The notes: generated from the sequence alone by a model not told the origin. Numbered from the stretch's first letter, positions 47,377-57,768 are shown. The stretch: DNA of 64,000 bases from Rothia amarae (GCF_014705945.2 NZ_CP061538.1:1984001-2048000); one strand, 5' to 3'. Translations and numbers: made by a program.

Positions 47377-48792
47377 CTAGCTGATAGACCAGGACGAGCC
47401 TTCTACTCCGTCCTTAATAGTAATTCCAGCCTCTGCGAGCGCGTCGCGTATCTGATCTGCTGCTGCCCAATCCTTCCGGGCACGAGCGTCGGTTCGTTGC
47501 GCCAGCATCGTTTGAATCAGCGAGTCCAAAGCCGCATGTTCAGCATCGGATGAGGCGCTGCTTCCTGCAAAACTCATCAGTTGAGTCAACCCCAGTACCT
47601 TTGCCATAGCGAAGACTTGGGAGGCGATACCAGTTGCATCAGCGCCCTGAGCTCGTTCAGCGTTACCTTCACGTACCTTCTCGTGAAGCACCGCGAGCGC
47701 GCGGGGAATATTGAGATCATCGTCCATCGCTGCCGCGAACTCTCCAGGAACCTCGGCGTGCTGGTTAATACCTTCAAGATTCTGCGCAATAAAGGCTTCG
47801 ATACGCTCCACCGCAACCTTAGCTTCTTCTAAAGAAGTAGGGCGGTAGTCCAGCACCGACCGGTAATGTGCCTGCCCCAGGTAATAACGAACTACCAAAG
47901 GACGCGCGGTCTGCAACATATCTGCAGGCGATACAGTGTTGCCTATGGATTTTGACATCTTTTCGCCCTCGAAAGTTACTAGCCCATTATGAAGCCAGAA
48001 ATTCGCGAAGTTATCGCCGGCAGCCGTAGACTGAGCCAATTCATTTTCGTGATGGGGGAAGCGCAAATCTAATCCGCCACCGTGAATATCAAAACGAGCG
48101 CCCAAGTATTTACCTGCCATTGCCGAGCATTCCAGATGCCAGCCCGGCCGTCCCCGACCCCACGGCGAATCCCATGCGGCGGTTTCCGGTTCGCCTACTT
48201 TATAGCCCTTCCATAGCGCGAAATCACGAGGGTCTCGCTTACCGCGAGGATCCGCATCTTCGGCGTCTTTCAGCTCATCTAACTTCTGATGGGTCAGAGC
48301 ACCATACTGAGGCCACGACTTAACGTCGAAATAGACATCTCCGGAATCATCTAAAGCGGGGTAAGCATGACCCTCATCAATCAACCGCTGAATAAGGGCA
48401 TGCATCTCGGGGATATGCCCCGTTGCGCGTGGTTCATATGTAGGAGGTGTGATACCCAGCGATTCATACGCCTGAGCGAAAACCTTTTCAAAACGATAGG
48501 CAAGCGCCCACCACTCTTCGCCGGGAAACTCTCCCTCAAACCCTTCTTCGAAAGAGCGGTTTGAGTTAGCCAAAATTTTGTCGTCAATATCCGTGACATT
48601 ACGAACGGTCGTTACTTTCAGCCCGCGGTAGGTCAACCAACGCGAAAGCTGGTCAAAGACCAGAGCCGAACGAACATGTCCGATATGAGGAGCCCCCTGC
48701 ACAGTGGCGCCACAATAGTAGAGGCTAGCCTCCCCGGAGCGAACGGGCTCAAAATCTCGAATGGTTGCTGTCGCTGTATCGTAAAAACGCAT
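47377..48792 (-). CDS. cysS: Cysteinyl-tRNA synthetase
   Basis: This class Ia synthetase (471 aa) charges tRNA-Cys. PHIGHVRS is the HIGH motif, with the zinc-binding YYCGATV before it; GGGLDLRFPHHENE holds further zinc ligands, and KMSKS is intact. The C-terminal DALR-like part ends with SSWSIS. The ATG at 48792 starts at the conserved MRFYDT; the ribosome-binding site is weak, and a GTG two codons earlier is possible. Confidence 0.95.
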   Translation of the reverse strand: MRFYDTATATIRDFEPVRSGEASLYYCGATVQGAPHIGHVRSALVFDQLSRWLTYRGLKVTTVRNVTDIDDKILANSNRSFEEGFEGEFPGEEWWALAYRFEKVFAQAYESLGITPPTYEPRATGHIPEMHALIQRLIDEGHAYPALDDSGDVYFDVKSWPQYGALTHQKLDELKDAEDADPRGKRDPRDFALWKGYKVGEPETAAWDSPWGRGRPGWHLECSAMAGKYLGARFDIHGGGLDLRFPHHENELAQSTAAGDNFANFWLHNGLVTFEGEKMSKSIGNTVSPADMLQTARPLVVRYYLGQAHYRSVLDYRPTSLEEAKVAVERIEAFIAQNLEGINQHAEVPGEFAAAMDDDLNIPRALAVLHEKVREGNAERAQGADATGIASQVFAMAKVLGLTQLMSFAGSSASSDAEHAALDSLIQTMLAQRTDARARKDWAAADQIRDALAEAGITIKDGVEGSSWSIS

Positions 48793-48961
48793 AGTCACAG
48801 GCACCAGTTTAGCGGTAACAGCAAGAGCGGGCGTAGTACACCGTAAAAATCCAGGTTTCACAGGACAAGGAAACCGATACGCTTACCTATATAGTTTTCG
48901 CTTTCATCATGGGTGCGACGGCAAAAACGCTCCTAGTGGTGATGAATTTTAGGTGCCTATC

Positions 48962-49849
48962 ATGACTTCCACACACAATACTGCGCTGCGCATCGGCAGA
49001 ACACGCCGCATCGTTCTTCGCGACGGCAGAATCGCCGAATGGCATGAATTTGGGGAGAATGAAAATCCCCAGACAGTAGCTCTTTATTGCCACGGGACAC
49101 CGGGATCAGGCCGGGAAGCGCAAATTTTTGATCGGGTTGCTCGCGAAAAAAAGATTCTACTTATTGCTCCTGACCGACCGGGGTGCGGGGGAAGCACCTT
49201 GAAGCCCCATCGCACCGTGCAAGATTGGGCCGCTGATGCCGCAGAAATCCTGAATGCCCTTCAAATTACCCAGTGCCTAGTATTGGGATATTCAGGAGGG
49301 ACACCGTACGCGCTAGCCTGTGCAACGGCATTTCCACAGAAAGTTTCTGCCCTGGGGCTTATCGCCCCCTACACCCCTGAAGAAGGTGTGTTTGCGCTCG
49401 TCGAAGAACGATCCATCCCTGTAATGATGAGACTTCAATACCTTCTCCACAACAACCTGCTACTTCCGTTTAGCCGCCGTCTCTTACATATACGCACTAA
49501 ACGAGCAAGCGCAATCGAAAGTTTCATTCATTCGCATTCCCATGCATTTGAGCATAGTTTTCGCGGCGCCATCCAAGATTACACAGCTATCTACGGTGAG
49601 TGGGGCATACCCCCTGAGCAGGCAAGAAAGTATTTCTCTACCGTGGTATGGGTGGGCGAACGAGATCAAGTCATCAGCAAAGAAGGGGCTTACTCCCAAG
49701 GGCAAGAGCTAAACGCCGCCGTTCGTTCTTTCCCCGGACGCGGTCATGCTTCACTTTTCACGCAGCATGCCGAAGAAATACTGACAGAAATCAAACACGT
49801 TGCGTACCCCGGCATCCTTAAGAATTCTTTGGATAGACCAGCGCCGTAG
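48962..49849 (+). CDS. Alpha/beta hydrolase
   Basis: This 295-aa protein has the hydrolase fold. CHGTPGSG holds the oxyanion hole, GYSGG the nucleophile Ser (about residue 114), and GRGHAS the catalytic His. Between them a lid region rich in Leu and Arg follows. The substrate is unknown and no signal peptide is seen. The ATG at 48962 is preferred over a GTG at 48953. Its last 32 bases overlap the end of ispF on the other strand. Confidence 0.8.
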   Translation: MTSTHNTALRIGRTRRIVLRDGRIAEWHEFGENENPQTVALYCHGTPGSGREAQIFDRVAREKKILLIAPDRPGCGGSTLKPHRTVQDWAADAAEILNALQITQCLVLGYSGGTPYALACATAFPQKVSALGLIAPYTPEEGVFALVEERSIPVMMRLQYLLHNNLLLPFSRRLLHIRTKRASAIESFIHSHSHAFEHSFRGAIQDYTAIYGEWGIPPEQARKYFSTVVWVGERDQVISKEGAYSQGQELNAAVRSFPGRGHASLFTQHAEEILTEIKHVAYPGILKNSLDRPAP

Positions 49850-50300
49850 CCAATGCTGCTACGCCCTCAGATCTACCGGTTAACCCCAGTTTGTCAGTAG
49901 TAGTTGCGGTCACGGTAACGGGAGCACCTGCAGCTTCTGTGAGCGCCTGATTCGCTTCATCACGACGCGGCGCGAACTTAGGCCGATTGCCAATCAGCTG
50001 TATAGCCACGTTTCCAATCTCGAAACCAGCCTCTCGCACAATCGCCGCCGCTTCACTCAGAATGAGCACCCCTGAGGCACCCTTCATATCCGGACGATCG
50101 ACTCCAAAGTTAGAACCAAGATCACCGGTACCGGAGGCTGAAAAGAGCGCGTCCGCTGCAGCGTGCGCCACGACGTCGCCGTCCGAATGACCGCTTAGTC
50201 CTAACTCTCCCGGCCAATGCAAACCGGCGACCCACAGCTCAGTACCTTCTTCGCCAAAAGCATGAACATCAATACCAATGCCGGTACGGGGAATAATCAT
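49818..50300 (-). CDS. ispF: 2-C-methyl-D-erythritol 2,4-cyclodiphosphate synthase
   Basis: This trimeric enzyme (160 aa) forms the cyclodiphosphate in the MEP route to isoprenoids. D11-V-H13 and [15 protein letters not shown] supply the zinc ligands, and [16 protein letters not shown] is the conserved C-terminal part. It starts within the last codons of ispD (4-base overlap, ATGA), so the two are cotranslated. The 3' end overlaps the convergent hydrolase by 32 bases. Confidence 0.96.
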   Translation of the reverse strand: MIIPRTGIGIDVHAFGEEGTELWVAGLHWPGELGLSGHSDGDVVAHAAADALFSASGTGDLGSNFGVDRPDMKGASGVLILSEAAAIVREAGFEIGNVAIQLIGNRPKFAPRRDEANQALTEAAGAPVTVTATTTDKLGLTGRSEGVAALATALVYPKNS

Positions 50301-51064
50301 GAGTTCTCCTTTTCATACAGGGCGCGGGCAAGTGCCAAGTCTAAACGAGTAGTAATTTTGAAAGAGTCCTCGGAACCGGCAACGCACAATACGGGGATGC
50401 CCATAGTCTCTGCGAGCATCGCATCATCTGTAATACTCTCTGCCAAACCCTGTTGCGATGCCTTCGCATACGCAGCTAAAAGGGTAGAAAGATCAAACCC
50501 CTGGGGAGTCTGTACAGCGCGTAACTGAGAACGGGCGGGGGTTCCGGAAACGTACTCATCCGAATCGACCGACTTCACCGTATCTACGACGGGGACCACG
50601 GGAATCACTGCTTTTTCGCCAGATTCGAGGGCCTGCGCTACAGCGTGAAAAGCTTCAACCGGCGTAAAGCAACGAGCGCAGTCATGAACCAAAACAGCAT
50701 CAGGATCAGAATCGCTCATCCCCCCTTGCGCAGGAGCCCGATTAATCGCGTTAAGCGCAGCCACCACTGATTCAGCACGGGTAGCACCGCCTGTGACAGC
50801 CAAAGCACCAAATTCCTCAGCAATAGCCGTCAACGCAGTATCGCCAGCGGGAACCGTCACGATAAGACGTGATGCCAATCCCGTGGCCTTCACACCTTCC
50901 AGTGCCCACCGCAACAGTTCCTTACCTGCAACGGGTACCTGTGCCTTGGGCAAACCGTAACCCAATCGGCTTCCAGAGCCTGCAGCAACAACAACGACGG
51001 CGAAGACCCGTTGCCCGGAAGCAACAGAATCATTCGCCGTCGTCAAAAAAGTATTGGTCTCCAT
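50297..51064 (-). CDS. ispD: 2-C-methyl-D-erythritol 4-phosphate cytidylyltransferase
   Basis: This 255-aa enzyme of the MEP pathway adds CMP to methylerythritol phosphate. [21 protein letters not shown] is the CTP-binding start with its conserved Arg and Lys, quoted here as AAGSGSRLG and [15 protein letters not shown] and VQTPQGFD follow in order. The first 18 residues extend before the fold. A GTG one codon upstream is an alternative start. It lies between carD and ispF in the usual actinobacterial order. Confidence 0.95.
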   Translation of the reverse strand: METNTFLTTANDSVASGQRVFAVVVVAAGSGSRLGYGLPKAQVPVAGKELLRWALEGVKATGLASRLIVTVPAGDTALTAIAEEFGALAVTGGATRAESVVAALNAINRAPAQGGMSDSDPDAVLVHDCARCFTPVEAFHAVAQALESGEKAVIPVVPVVDTVKSVDSDEYVSGTPARSQLRAVQTPQGFDLSTLLAAYAKASQQGLAESITDDAMLAETMGIPVLCVAGSEDSFKITTRLDLALARALYEKENS

Positions 51065-51114
51065 CACAGCAGAAGCTTACCTGAAATATGATGAAGCAGA
51101 AGAAACTCTATAGC

Positions 51115-51600
51115 CTAAACTGCCTCAAGAATCTTATCGAGCTCGCCCTCGGCAGTCGCCTCATCGATGTCCTTCGCCAAAGCAACCTCGGAGGAAAGAA
51201 TCTGACGAGCCTTAGCCAGCATGCGCTTTTCACCTGCAGATAGACCACGGTCATTTTCACGACGCCACAGGTCACGAACTACTTCAGCGACCTTCAAAAC
51301 ATCACCAGAAGCCAATTTTTCAACGTTCGCCTTGTAACGACGTGACCAGTTAGCGGCTTCTTCAGTATCGGTTGCCTGCAAAACGTCGATGACTTCCTGC
51401 AGACCGCGTTCGTCAACGACATCACGCATACCCACCATGTCAACATTTTCAGCAGGTACCTCAATCACCAAATCGCCCTGCGCGACTTTGAGTTTTAGGT
51501 ACATTTTTTCTTCGCCACGAATTTTGCGCATCTTGACCTCTTCGATCGTTGCAGCACCGTGGTGAGGATATACGACTGTTTCGCCAACCTCAAAAAGCAT
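51115..51600 (-). CDS. carD: CarD, RNA polymerase-binding transcription factor
   Basis: CarD (161 aa) binds the polymerase beta subunit and stabilises open complexes, notably at rRNA promoters, as shown in mycobacteria. The N-terminal Tudor-like domain ([21 protein letters not shown]) binds polymerase; the C-terminal helices with WSRRYKAN contain the Trp that wedges the promoter minor groove. Its own promoter shares the TTGCAA -35 with the rrn operon here. Confidence 0.96.
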   Translation of the reverse strand: MLFEVGETVVYPHHGAATIEEVKMRKIRGEEKMYLKLKVAQGDLVIEVPAENVDMVGMRDVVDERGLQEVIDVLQATDTEEAANWSRRYKANVEKLASGDVLKVAEVVRDLWRRENDRGLSAGEKRMLAKARQILSSEVALAKDIDEATAEGELDKILEAV

Positions 51601-51665
51601 ATGGATAAACCCCTTTCAGCCTACCTATTCTATCACGAGGCACAGTAGGGGCATCCTTACGTAAC

Positions 51666-51694
51666 AGTTAAGCCTTTCTTGCACCCTTTTGCAA
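51666..51694 (-). promoter_or_regulatory. carD promoter
   Basis: TTGCAA (51694-51689), a 17-base spacer and TTAACT (51671-51666) on the minus strand, about 65 bases upstream of the start codon. CTTTCGAG stands directly before the -35, as at the rrn promoter. Confidence 0.6.
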
Positions 51695-51832
51695 CTCGAA
51701 AGCCACGCGATACAGACGTTCTGTCTATAAGCCGTTAGAATGTACACGAAAGACTCTGTATTTAATCTCTATCTGGAGAACACACACATTCACTGGGATA
51801 GAAGAGTTCATGACCATCAAGGAGTTCATGCC

Positions 51833-52390
51833 GTGAAGTTTGCAACTTCCACCCTCAAGCGCGCTGGCGCGGGCGCTGCCCTAGCAGTCGCTTTGCTTTC
51901 AGCAACCGGCTGTGGCTATATCCATCGCCAGCCCACCACCATTCACTACGCCGCTTCCGATGGCGTCAACGCAGATGTAGCAGACATTGACCTTCGCAAC
52001 ATCATGGTTATCGCCGAAAATGAAAAGTCAGACGGTCGTGTGCTGGGCTCCATCATCAACAACGGCAAGAACGACGTCACCGTTGATTTCAACTTCGAAT
52101 CCGGTGCGAAATCAGTAACCGTCAAGCCTGGCGAAACCGTCCGTTTGGAAGACGATGCCCACAAGCTCATCGTCTCCCCCTCTGGCGCTAACCCCGGTTT
52201 GATCTTAGAAAACATCAAGGTAACTGCCGGATCCGATAACACCACGATGAACATCCCTGTCCTCGACGACACCCTCGAAGAATACGCACCTTACCTGCCT
52301 AACGCGGCGTCTGCTGAATCCTCTGCAGCATCGACCTCCGCTCCTAACGGCAACGAGTCCGCTCCCGTGGAGACTACTCCTGCTCAGTAA
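51833..52390 (+). CDS. Lipoprotein of unknown function
   Basis: This 185-aa protein starts at a GTG preceded by GGAG at 8 bases. The signal peptide ends in SATGC, so Cys27 is the likely lipid anchor. The mature part contains DIDLRNIMVIAENEK and a beta-rich domain (KNDVTVDFNFESGAKSVTVKPGE), which recalls small extracytoplasmic adaptor or copper-chaperone-like folds. The C terminus is Ser/Ala-rich. In relatives a gene like this stands between regX3 and carD. No function is known. Confidence 0.75.
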   Translation: MKFATSTLKRAGAGAALAVALLSATGCGYIHRQPTTIHYAASDGVNADVADIDLRNIMVIAENEKSDGRVLGSIINNGKNDVTVDFNFESGAKSVTVKPGETVRLEDDAHKLIVSPSGANPGLILENIKVTAGSDNTTMNIPVLDDTLEEYAPYLPNAASAESSAASTSAPNGNESAPVETTPAQ

Positions 52391-52417
52391 CACATAGGCT
52401 TCATCCAGATGGAGGCC

Positions 52418-52458
52418 AAAGCGAGGGCCCTTACCCGGTAGGTAAGGGCCCTCGCTTT
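52418..52458. terminator. Bidirectional terminator
   Basis: A perfect 18-pair stem with loop CGGTA, between the lipoprotein gene and the convergent regX3. AAAGCGAGGGCCC and its complement form the outer part. Confidence 0.95.
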
Positions 52459-52477
52459 ATTCGATGTTCACGATTCT

Positions 52478-53158
52478 TTAGGGCTCGAACTTATAACCCA
52501 GACCGCGAACAGTCACCACATAACGAGGCACCGAAGGATCAGGTTCAATCTTGGACCGCAAACGCTTGATATGAACGTCCAAAGTTTTCGTATCCCCCAC
52601 GTAATCTGAGCCCCACACCCGGTCAATAAGCTGTGAACGAGTCAGTACTCGACCGGCGTTGCGCAGGAGCATTTCTAGCAGCTCAAATTCTTTGAGCGGC
52701 ATCGCCACATTCTCACCAGAAACAGTGACCACATGGCGCTCAATGTCCATACGCACCGGGCCCGATTCCACCGCATTCGTAGAAACTTCTTCGCCTTCAT
52801 GCTGACGCCGTAACACCGCGCGCACGCGTGCAATTAATTCGCGCGAAGAATAAGGCTTAGTCACATAATCATCGGCGCCAAGCTCAAGACCCAAGACCTT
52901 ATCAATCTCAGAATCCTTAGCGGTCAGCATGATAATCGGAACTGCCGAAATCGCACGCAACTGCTTGCACACTTCCATGCCAGACTGTCCAGGAAGCATC
53001 ACATCCAGCAACACCAAATCAGCACCGTTATGTTCAAACTCAGTGACGGCGTCGACACCGTTATCTACAACCTGAACTTCAAAACCTTCGCGGCCTAGCA
53101 AAAACGCAAGCGGCTCGCTCAATGCTTCTTCGTCTTCAACAACCAAAATTCTGGTCAC
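52478..53158 (-). CDS. regX3: Response regulator RegX3 (OmpR family)
   Basis: This 226-aa regulator has a receiver domain with Asp52 (LLDVMLPG) as phosphorylation site and Lys in TKPYSSRELIARV, then an OmpR winged helix with TLDVHIKRLRSKIE and RGLGYKFEP. With SenX3 it is the phosphate-starvation system of actinobacteria. Its GTG start shares one base with the senX3 stop, so the kinase and regulator are cotranslated. Confidence 0.93.
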   Translation of the reverse strand: MTRILVVEDEEALSEPLAFLLGREGFEVQVVDNGVDAVTEFEHNGADLVLLDVMLPGQSGMEVCKQLRAISAVPIIMLTAKDSEIDKVLGLELGADDYVTKPYSSRELIARVRAVLRRQHEGEEVSTNAVESGPVRMDIERHVVTVSGENVAMPLKEFELLEMLLRNAGRVLTRSQLIDRVWGSDYVGDTKTLDVHIKRLRSKIEPDPSVPRYVVTVRGLGYKFEP

Positions 53159-54399
53159 TAGTTTGCGTCCTTCTTCTTCAGCGCCGAAACGGAACCTCCG
53201 CCAGGCGTCGTGAGCTTCTTAGCGCTCACCGTCTGAGTACCCTCAATATCAGGTCCCAGCAAATCTTGTTCGCTCTGCTCATCCACAGCGGGCAGAGTCA
53301 TGGTGAAAGTAGAACCTTCACCGGGGATAGACCACAGCGTAATTTCTCCACCGTGTTGGCCCATCACATGCTTCACAATGGACAAACCTAAGCCCGTGCC
53401 ACCAGTCTGACGCGAACGCGCCGGATCAACCCGGTAGAAACGCTCAAAAATACGATCCTGCTCATCCTCGGGGATGCCAGGGCCCTGGTCCTTAACAGAT
53501 ATCTTAATCTGTCCGTTTTTCTCGGTGATACCGATTCCGACTTTTGTTTTCTCTGGCGAATAACGGATAGCGTTCTCCACCAGGTTACGCAACGCCGTAC
53601 CCAAAAGCTCGGGATCTCCGTGGATAGGACGGCGCGCCCGTCCACCCACCAACAGCTGGATGTCTTTACCCTCCGCCATAATCCGGTTATAATCCACCGC
53701 GCTGGCCACTAGGTTATTCACGTCGACTAGCTTGGACTGCCGCACGACGTCGGTAGATTGCAAACGAGAAAGCTCAATGACGTCCTGCACCAGCGCAGCT
53801 AAACGCTTAGATTCTTTCTGCAAACGGGTAGAGAAATACTTTACGGACTCTTCATCGTCTGCAGAAGACTCAATTGCCTCCGCCATCAAACCGATTGCGC
53901 CCACAGGAGTCTTTAACTCGTGAGATACGTTCGCCACGAAGTCATTACGAACCTCCTGCACACGCGCAATTTCAGTACGGTCATCGGCAAGAACCAGAAT
54001 GTATTCGTCCCCCACCGGCGCGATTCGCAAATCAATCACCAGCTGGGTCTTATTGACCGTACCGCGCGTAATTTTTATTTCCCGCTCCACAATGATGCCA
54101 CGGCTTCGCACCCGGTGAATCATTTCCACCAGCTCTTGCGAAACAATCGTGTGGCCCTTCACCAGACCCAGCGCATACGCGCCCGGAGAAGCCTGAACCA
54201 CACCGTCAACCGCATCAACAATCACATAGGCACGACCAATAACGGCCAGCACCTCCGCTGCACCGTCACTAATACTTGGCTCTTCAACATCGGCCCACTG
54301 AGCACGATCACGATCACTCTTGTTGACCGCCCACATACTCAACACACCGACGAACAGGCCCACCAAAACCGAAAATAAAATAATGAGGAATGAATCCAC
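53158..54399 (-). CDS. senX3: Sensor histidine kinase SenX3
   Basis: This 413-aa kinase has one or two helices at the N terminus (LIILFSVLVGLFVGVLSMW), then a PAS-like part, the phospho-acceptor His in NVSHELKTPVGAI, and the ATPase domain with NLVENAIRYSP, DQGPGIPED and TGGTGLGLSI. The GTG at 54399 is preferred because AAGG stands 8 bases before it; a longer frame with a TTG start is possible. The tail beyond the ATPase is hydrophilic. It is divergent from phoU, as in mycobacteria. Confidence 0.93.
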   Translation of the reverse strand: MDSFLIILFSVLVGLFVGVLSMWAVNKSDRDRAQWADVEEPSISDGAAEVLAVIGRAYVIVDAVDGVVQASPGAYALGLVKGHTIVSQELVEMIHRVRSRGIIVEREIKITRGTVNKTQLVIDLRIAPVGDEYILVLADDRTEIARVQEVRNDFVANVSHELKTPVGAIGLMAEAIESSADDEESVKYFSTRLQKESKRLAALVQDVIELSRLQSTDVVRQSKLVDVNNLVASAVDYNRIMAEGKDIQLLVGGRARRPIHGDPELLGTALRNLVENAIRYSPEKTKVGIGITEKNGQIKISVKDQGPGIPEDEQDRIFERFYRVDPARSRQTGGTGLGLSIVKHVMGQHGGEITLWSIPGEGSTFTMTLPAVDEQSEQDLLGPDIEGTQTVSAKKLTTPGGGSVSALKKKDAN

Positions 54400-54598
54400 G
54401 CCTTCTACCTTATCGACAAAAACTTCCCCCCAGACCCCACGAGAGTGCAAGTTCCCGTCGGATTCAACTAACGTTTACTTAGAGCACCCGATTTATTTAC
54501 TCATTTTTGGGAAGCTATAAAGACGTGTGGGCACCCGCGCCGTATTTCGGGACCCCGCCCGCCCACGACCAACTACTCAACCCGAGAGGACAGCGCAC

Positions 54599-55240
54599 GT
54601 GCGTAAAGTCTTTCAAGCAGAACTTCACCAGGTTGGCGAAGAACTCATCCAAATTGCAACCCTGGTCAAACAAGCACTCGTAGGCGCATCGGAATCCTTC
54701 CTCAACGCAGACATTGACAAAGCTGAAGAAGTAATCTCAAACGATGCCCGCATCGACTTTCTACAGACCCAGCTCGACGAACGCGCCATCGACATCCTGG
54801 CTCTGCAGGGCCCCGTAGCCTCCGATTTGCGCCACATCGTAGCGGCATTGCGCATGAGCTCGTCACTAGAGCGCATGGGTGACCTTGCACGCCACATCGC
54901 CCAGATTGCTCGTATGCGCTTCCCCGAGAAAGCTCTGACCGCATCTATCTCCCCCATCTTCGAACAGATGGTAGAGCTCGATTTGAAGATTATCGACGCC
55001 GTCATCAAGCTCCTTGATTCCAAGGATCTCACCTACTCCGAAGAAATCTCAGCTCACAAGGCTCGCATCAACGAGCTACACCGCGAAGTCTTCAAAACCC
55101 TGAACGCTGAAGACTGGAACTACTCGGCACAGGTCACCGTGGACGTGACCCTCGCCAGCCGCTACCTAGAGCGCTTTGGCGATCACGGGGTTTCTGTAGC
55201 TCGCAAGGAAGCCTACCTAGTCACCGGCGACTGGAGCTAA
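54599..55240 (+). CDS. phoU: Phosphate-transport regulator PhoU
   Basis: PhoU (213 aa) consists of two three-helix bundles and restrains the SenX3-RegX3 response when phosphate is ample. The repeats carry SDLRHIVAALRMSSSLERMGD and RYLERFGDHGVSVA, each with the E-x-x-x-D metal-binding pattern, quoted here as LERMGD and LERFGDH. The GTG start follows GAGAGGA at 8 bases. It stands divergently to senX3-regX3, the classical actinobacterial arrangement. Confidence 0.95.
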   Translation: MRKVFQAELHQVGEELIQIATLVKQALVGASESFLNADIDKAEEVISNDARIDFLQTQLDERAIDILALQGPVASDLRHIVAALRMSSSLERMGDLARHIAQIARMRFPEKALTASISPIFEQMVELDLKIIDAVIKLLDSKDLTYSEEISAHKARINELHREVFKTLNAEDWNYSAQVTVDVTLASRYLERFGDHGVSVARKEAYLVTGDWS

Positions 55241-55290
55241 AACCACTACTGCTGGCACATTCCAGCAGTATTACTCAATTACGGCATAGC

Positions 55291-55326
55291 AAAGGGCTCG
55301 TTCCACCGAAGTGGAACGAGCCCTTT
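55291..55326. terminator. Bidirectional terminator
   Basis: A perfect 16-pair stem AAAGGGCTCGTTCCAC with its complement closes the tetraloop CGAA, between phoU and the convergent gpmA. Confidence 0.95.
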
Positions 55327-55350
55327 GGCATAACCTAGAACTTCAAAGAA

Positions 55351-56094
55351 TTACTTCTTACCCTGGTTAGCAACTGCTGCAATCGCAATCTTTGCTGCCT
55401 CAGGATCCAAGTATTCGCCACCTGCGGTTACAGGCTTGAAGTTTTCGTCCAGCTCGTAGTAAAGCGGGATACCGGTAGGAATGTTCAGACCCGAGATTTC
55501 GTCGTCCGAAATACCATCGAGATTCTTTACTAGCGCACGCAAAGAGTTACCGTGAGCAGCAATCAAAACGGTCTTGCCAGCTTCCAAATCAGGCTTCACG
55601 TCTGATTCCCAGTAGGGAAGCATACGCTCTAGAACGTCTTTGAGGCACTCGGTACGAGGAGCGTTCTTAACATCGGCATAACGAGGATCGTGAGCCTGAG
55701 AGAAATCGTCGTCATCATCAATTGCCGGTGGGGGTACATCGTAAGAACGACGCCACTGCATGAACTGCTCTTCACCGTACTGCTCACGAATCTGGCTCTT
55801 ATCTTTGCCCTGGAGCGCACCGTAGTGACGCTCGTTCAAACGCCAGGAGCGCTTGACAGGAATCCAGAGGCGATCTGCGGAATCAAGCGCAAGGTTTGCG
55901 GTGTTGATAGCGCGGCGCTGAAGAGAGGTGTGAACGACGTCGGGAAGAATCTCGCGATCCTTCAACATCTGACCACCGCGAGATGCTTCTTCCATACCTT
56001 TAGCGGTCAGGGGAACATCTACCCAACCGGTGAAAAGGTTCTTTTCATTCCATTCTGACTGTCCGTGACGGAGCAATACCAATTTGTATGTCAT
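55351..56094 (-). CDS. gpmA: 2,3-bisphosphoglycerate-dependent phosphoglycerate mutase
   Basis: This 247-aa glycolytic enzyme interconverts 3- and 2-phosphoglycerate. [10 protein letters not shown] near the start holds the phosphorylated His11-type residue, [10 protein letters not shown] and [11 protein letters not shown] follow, and [11 protein letters not shown] carries the second His. Sequence and length are typical of the dPGM form. Its place next to phoU-senX3-regX3 is standard in actinobacteria. Confidence 0.96.
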   Translation of the reverse strand: MTYKLVLLRHGQSEWNEKNLFTGWVDVPLTAKGMEEASRGGQMLKDREILPDVVHTSLQRRAINTANLALDSADRLWIPVKRSWRLNERHYGALQGKDKSQIREQYGEEQFMQWRRSYDVPPPAIDDDDDFSQAHDPRYADVKNAPRTECLKDVLERMLPYWESDVKPDLEAGKTVLIAAHGNSLRALVKNLDGISDDEISGLNIPTGIPLYYELDENFKPVTAGGEYLDPEAAKIAIAAVANQGKK

Positions 56095-56156
56095 AACCTC
56101 ATTCTTTCACTTTTGCCACATAATCAAAAGCATTCCCACATAAATAGATATGGGAG

Positions 56157-56474
56157 TTACCGCCGACGACGCACCGCAACCGCCGGGCGCACGTCCGCAA
56201 GGAACACCCCAGCAGCAGTGGCGGCTATCAGCTGGATGAGCCAGCTAGAGCCAGCCCCCAAAAAAGTTGTGTAAAGACTAAATACCGAGAAAAATGCGCA
56301 AGCTGCAGTGACCGCCACCCAGAAAGTTTTGGTGCGCTTGCCAGCACTCTCATAAGCGTAATTCGTTGCCTGAAGCGCCACAATTAGTGCCCACACGGAC
56401 ATTACTGCAATGACCAGAGCAAAAACGGTGCCGATGAGAGTATCGACCAGGGAAACTAAAATAATTGGACTCAC
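56157..56474 (-). CDS. DUF2516 family membrane protein
   Basis: This is a protein of 105 residues with three helices (about 4-36, 50-70 and 76-95). KRTKTFWVAVTAACAFF and the basic end RPAVAVRRRR fit the actinobacterial DUF2516 family, whose function is unknown. It lies 62 bases upstream of gpmA and 27 bases downstream of the next gene, on the same strand, so it may be in an operon with either. Confidence 0.7.
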   Translation of the reverse strand: MSPIILVSLVDTLIGTVFALVIAVMSVWALIVALQATNYAYESAGKRTKTFWVAVTAACAFFSVFSLYTTFLGAGSSWLIQLIAATAAGVFLADVRPAVAVRRRR

Positions 56475-56501
56475 AAGACAAGCCTATCGAATCTGGGTGG
56501 A

Positions 56502-57692
56502 TCAGACGATGCTGGCAAGAGCTTGGTTAAGATCGTTATAGAGATTATCAACATTTTCGATGCCAACAGAAAGACGGAGTAACGATTCGGGAATTGAATC
56601 TGGTTCAGACAGATGGCGACGACGGCGTTCTATCAGCGATTCGACTCCGCCCAAGGAGGTTGCGGGAGTCCAGATTTTCAATTTTTCTACTACGGCGTCT
56701 GTTTCCTGCGCATTCGCTTCGAGGACTACACATAGAATTGCTCCAAACCCATTCATCTGTGAGGTAGCTACCGCATGGAAGGGATCGTTGGGGAGTCCGG
56801 GATAACGGACCTCTCTCACCCGAGGATGCTTCGTCAGTCGCTCTGCGAGCACCTGGGCATTCGCCATTGAACGTTCTACCCGAAGAGCCAAGGTGCGGAC
56901 ACCTCTTAGGGCTAAAAATGCTTCGAAGGGTCCAGCGATTGACCCGTTGAGGGTACGGTGCTCCAGCATCATCGCGCGCAGTTCGGGATGGTTCGTGATA
57001 GCCAACCCCAGCACTACATCCGAGTGTCCTGCAATAAATTTTGTGGCTGAGTGCACCACAATATCCGCGCCTAAAGTCAGCGGTTTCTGGACTAAGGGAG
57101 TGGAAAAGGTATTATCTACGGCGGTTACAATCCCCAGTTTCTTTGCTTCGGGAAGAAGCACCTTTAAATCAGCAACCTCCAGCATGGGATTGGTGGGGCT
57201 CTCTAACCACATGAGAACTTTCGGCGCACGGTAATCCACATTTTCGGCTGTCACACCACGCGCCGAAGCCGCAGCTTTCATGGTCTCTATCGTTTGCTCA
57301 GTATTTTCAAGATCATAACGAATTACTTCACAGATACCTCGTCGCTGAAGCTTAAGCGCCAAAGAAATTGATGCCATATAGGTATGACGAGGAAGTAGAA
57401 TGACAGATCCCACAGGAACCAAATCTTCAACCGCCGCTACAGCCGCCATGCCCGAAGCAAACATCAAACCGGGAAGCTCCGCGTCTTCTAATGAAGCGAT
57501 AACTTCTTCTAAATCTTCCCACGAAGGATTATGAAAGCGCGCATAAACCTTGTCGTTCAGGGTATCCACGGTCTTTCCGCCACGAAAGGTAGAAGTCATA
57601 TAGATGGGAGTATTCACAGGAGCATCATGTTGATGTGCCGGCCTGCCTTGGGAAACTACTAGAGTCTCTGGGTGAAGCTTTTGTTCAGTCAT
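56502..57692 (-). CDS. Cystathionine gamma-synthase-like PLP enzyme
   Basis: This 396-aa enzyme of the Cys/Met metabolism PLP family has YARFHNPSWEDLE, MFASGMAAVAAV and the PLP lysine in HSATKFIAGHSDV. SLGGVESLIERRRRH and LRLSVGIENVDNL are typical of the family's C terminus. It could be cystathionine gamma-synthase, beta-lyase or gamma-lyase, which cannot be separated by eye. No other methionine gene is nearby. Confidence 0.88.
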   Translation of the reverse strand: MTEQKLHPETLVVSQGRPAHQHDAPVNTPIYMTSTFRGGKTVDTLNDKVYARFHNPSWEDLEEVIASLEDAELPGLMFASGMAAVAAVEDLVPVGSVILLPRHTYMASISLALKLQRRGICEVIRYDLENTEQTIETMKAAASARGVTAENVDYRAPKVLMWLESPTNPMLEVADLKVLLPEAKKLGIVTAVDNTFSTPLVQKPLTLGADIVVHSATKFIAGHSDVVLGLAITNHPELRAMMLEHRTLNGSIAGPFEAFLALRGVRTLALRVERSMANAQVLAERLTKHPRVREVRYPGLPNDPFHAVATSQMNGFGAILCVVLEANAQETDAVVEKLKIWTPATSLGGVESLIERRRRHLSEPDSIPESLLRLSVGIENVDNLYNDLNQALASIV

Positions 57693-57768
57693 AGTCTCCA
57701 GCCTATGCGGATTATGTAGTCAGAGAAAGTAGCACTTCATTTTTCGTCTTCCTTGCTACCCTTAGAGA

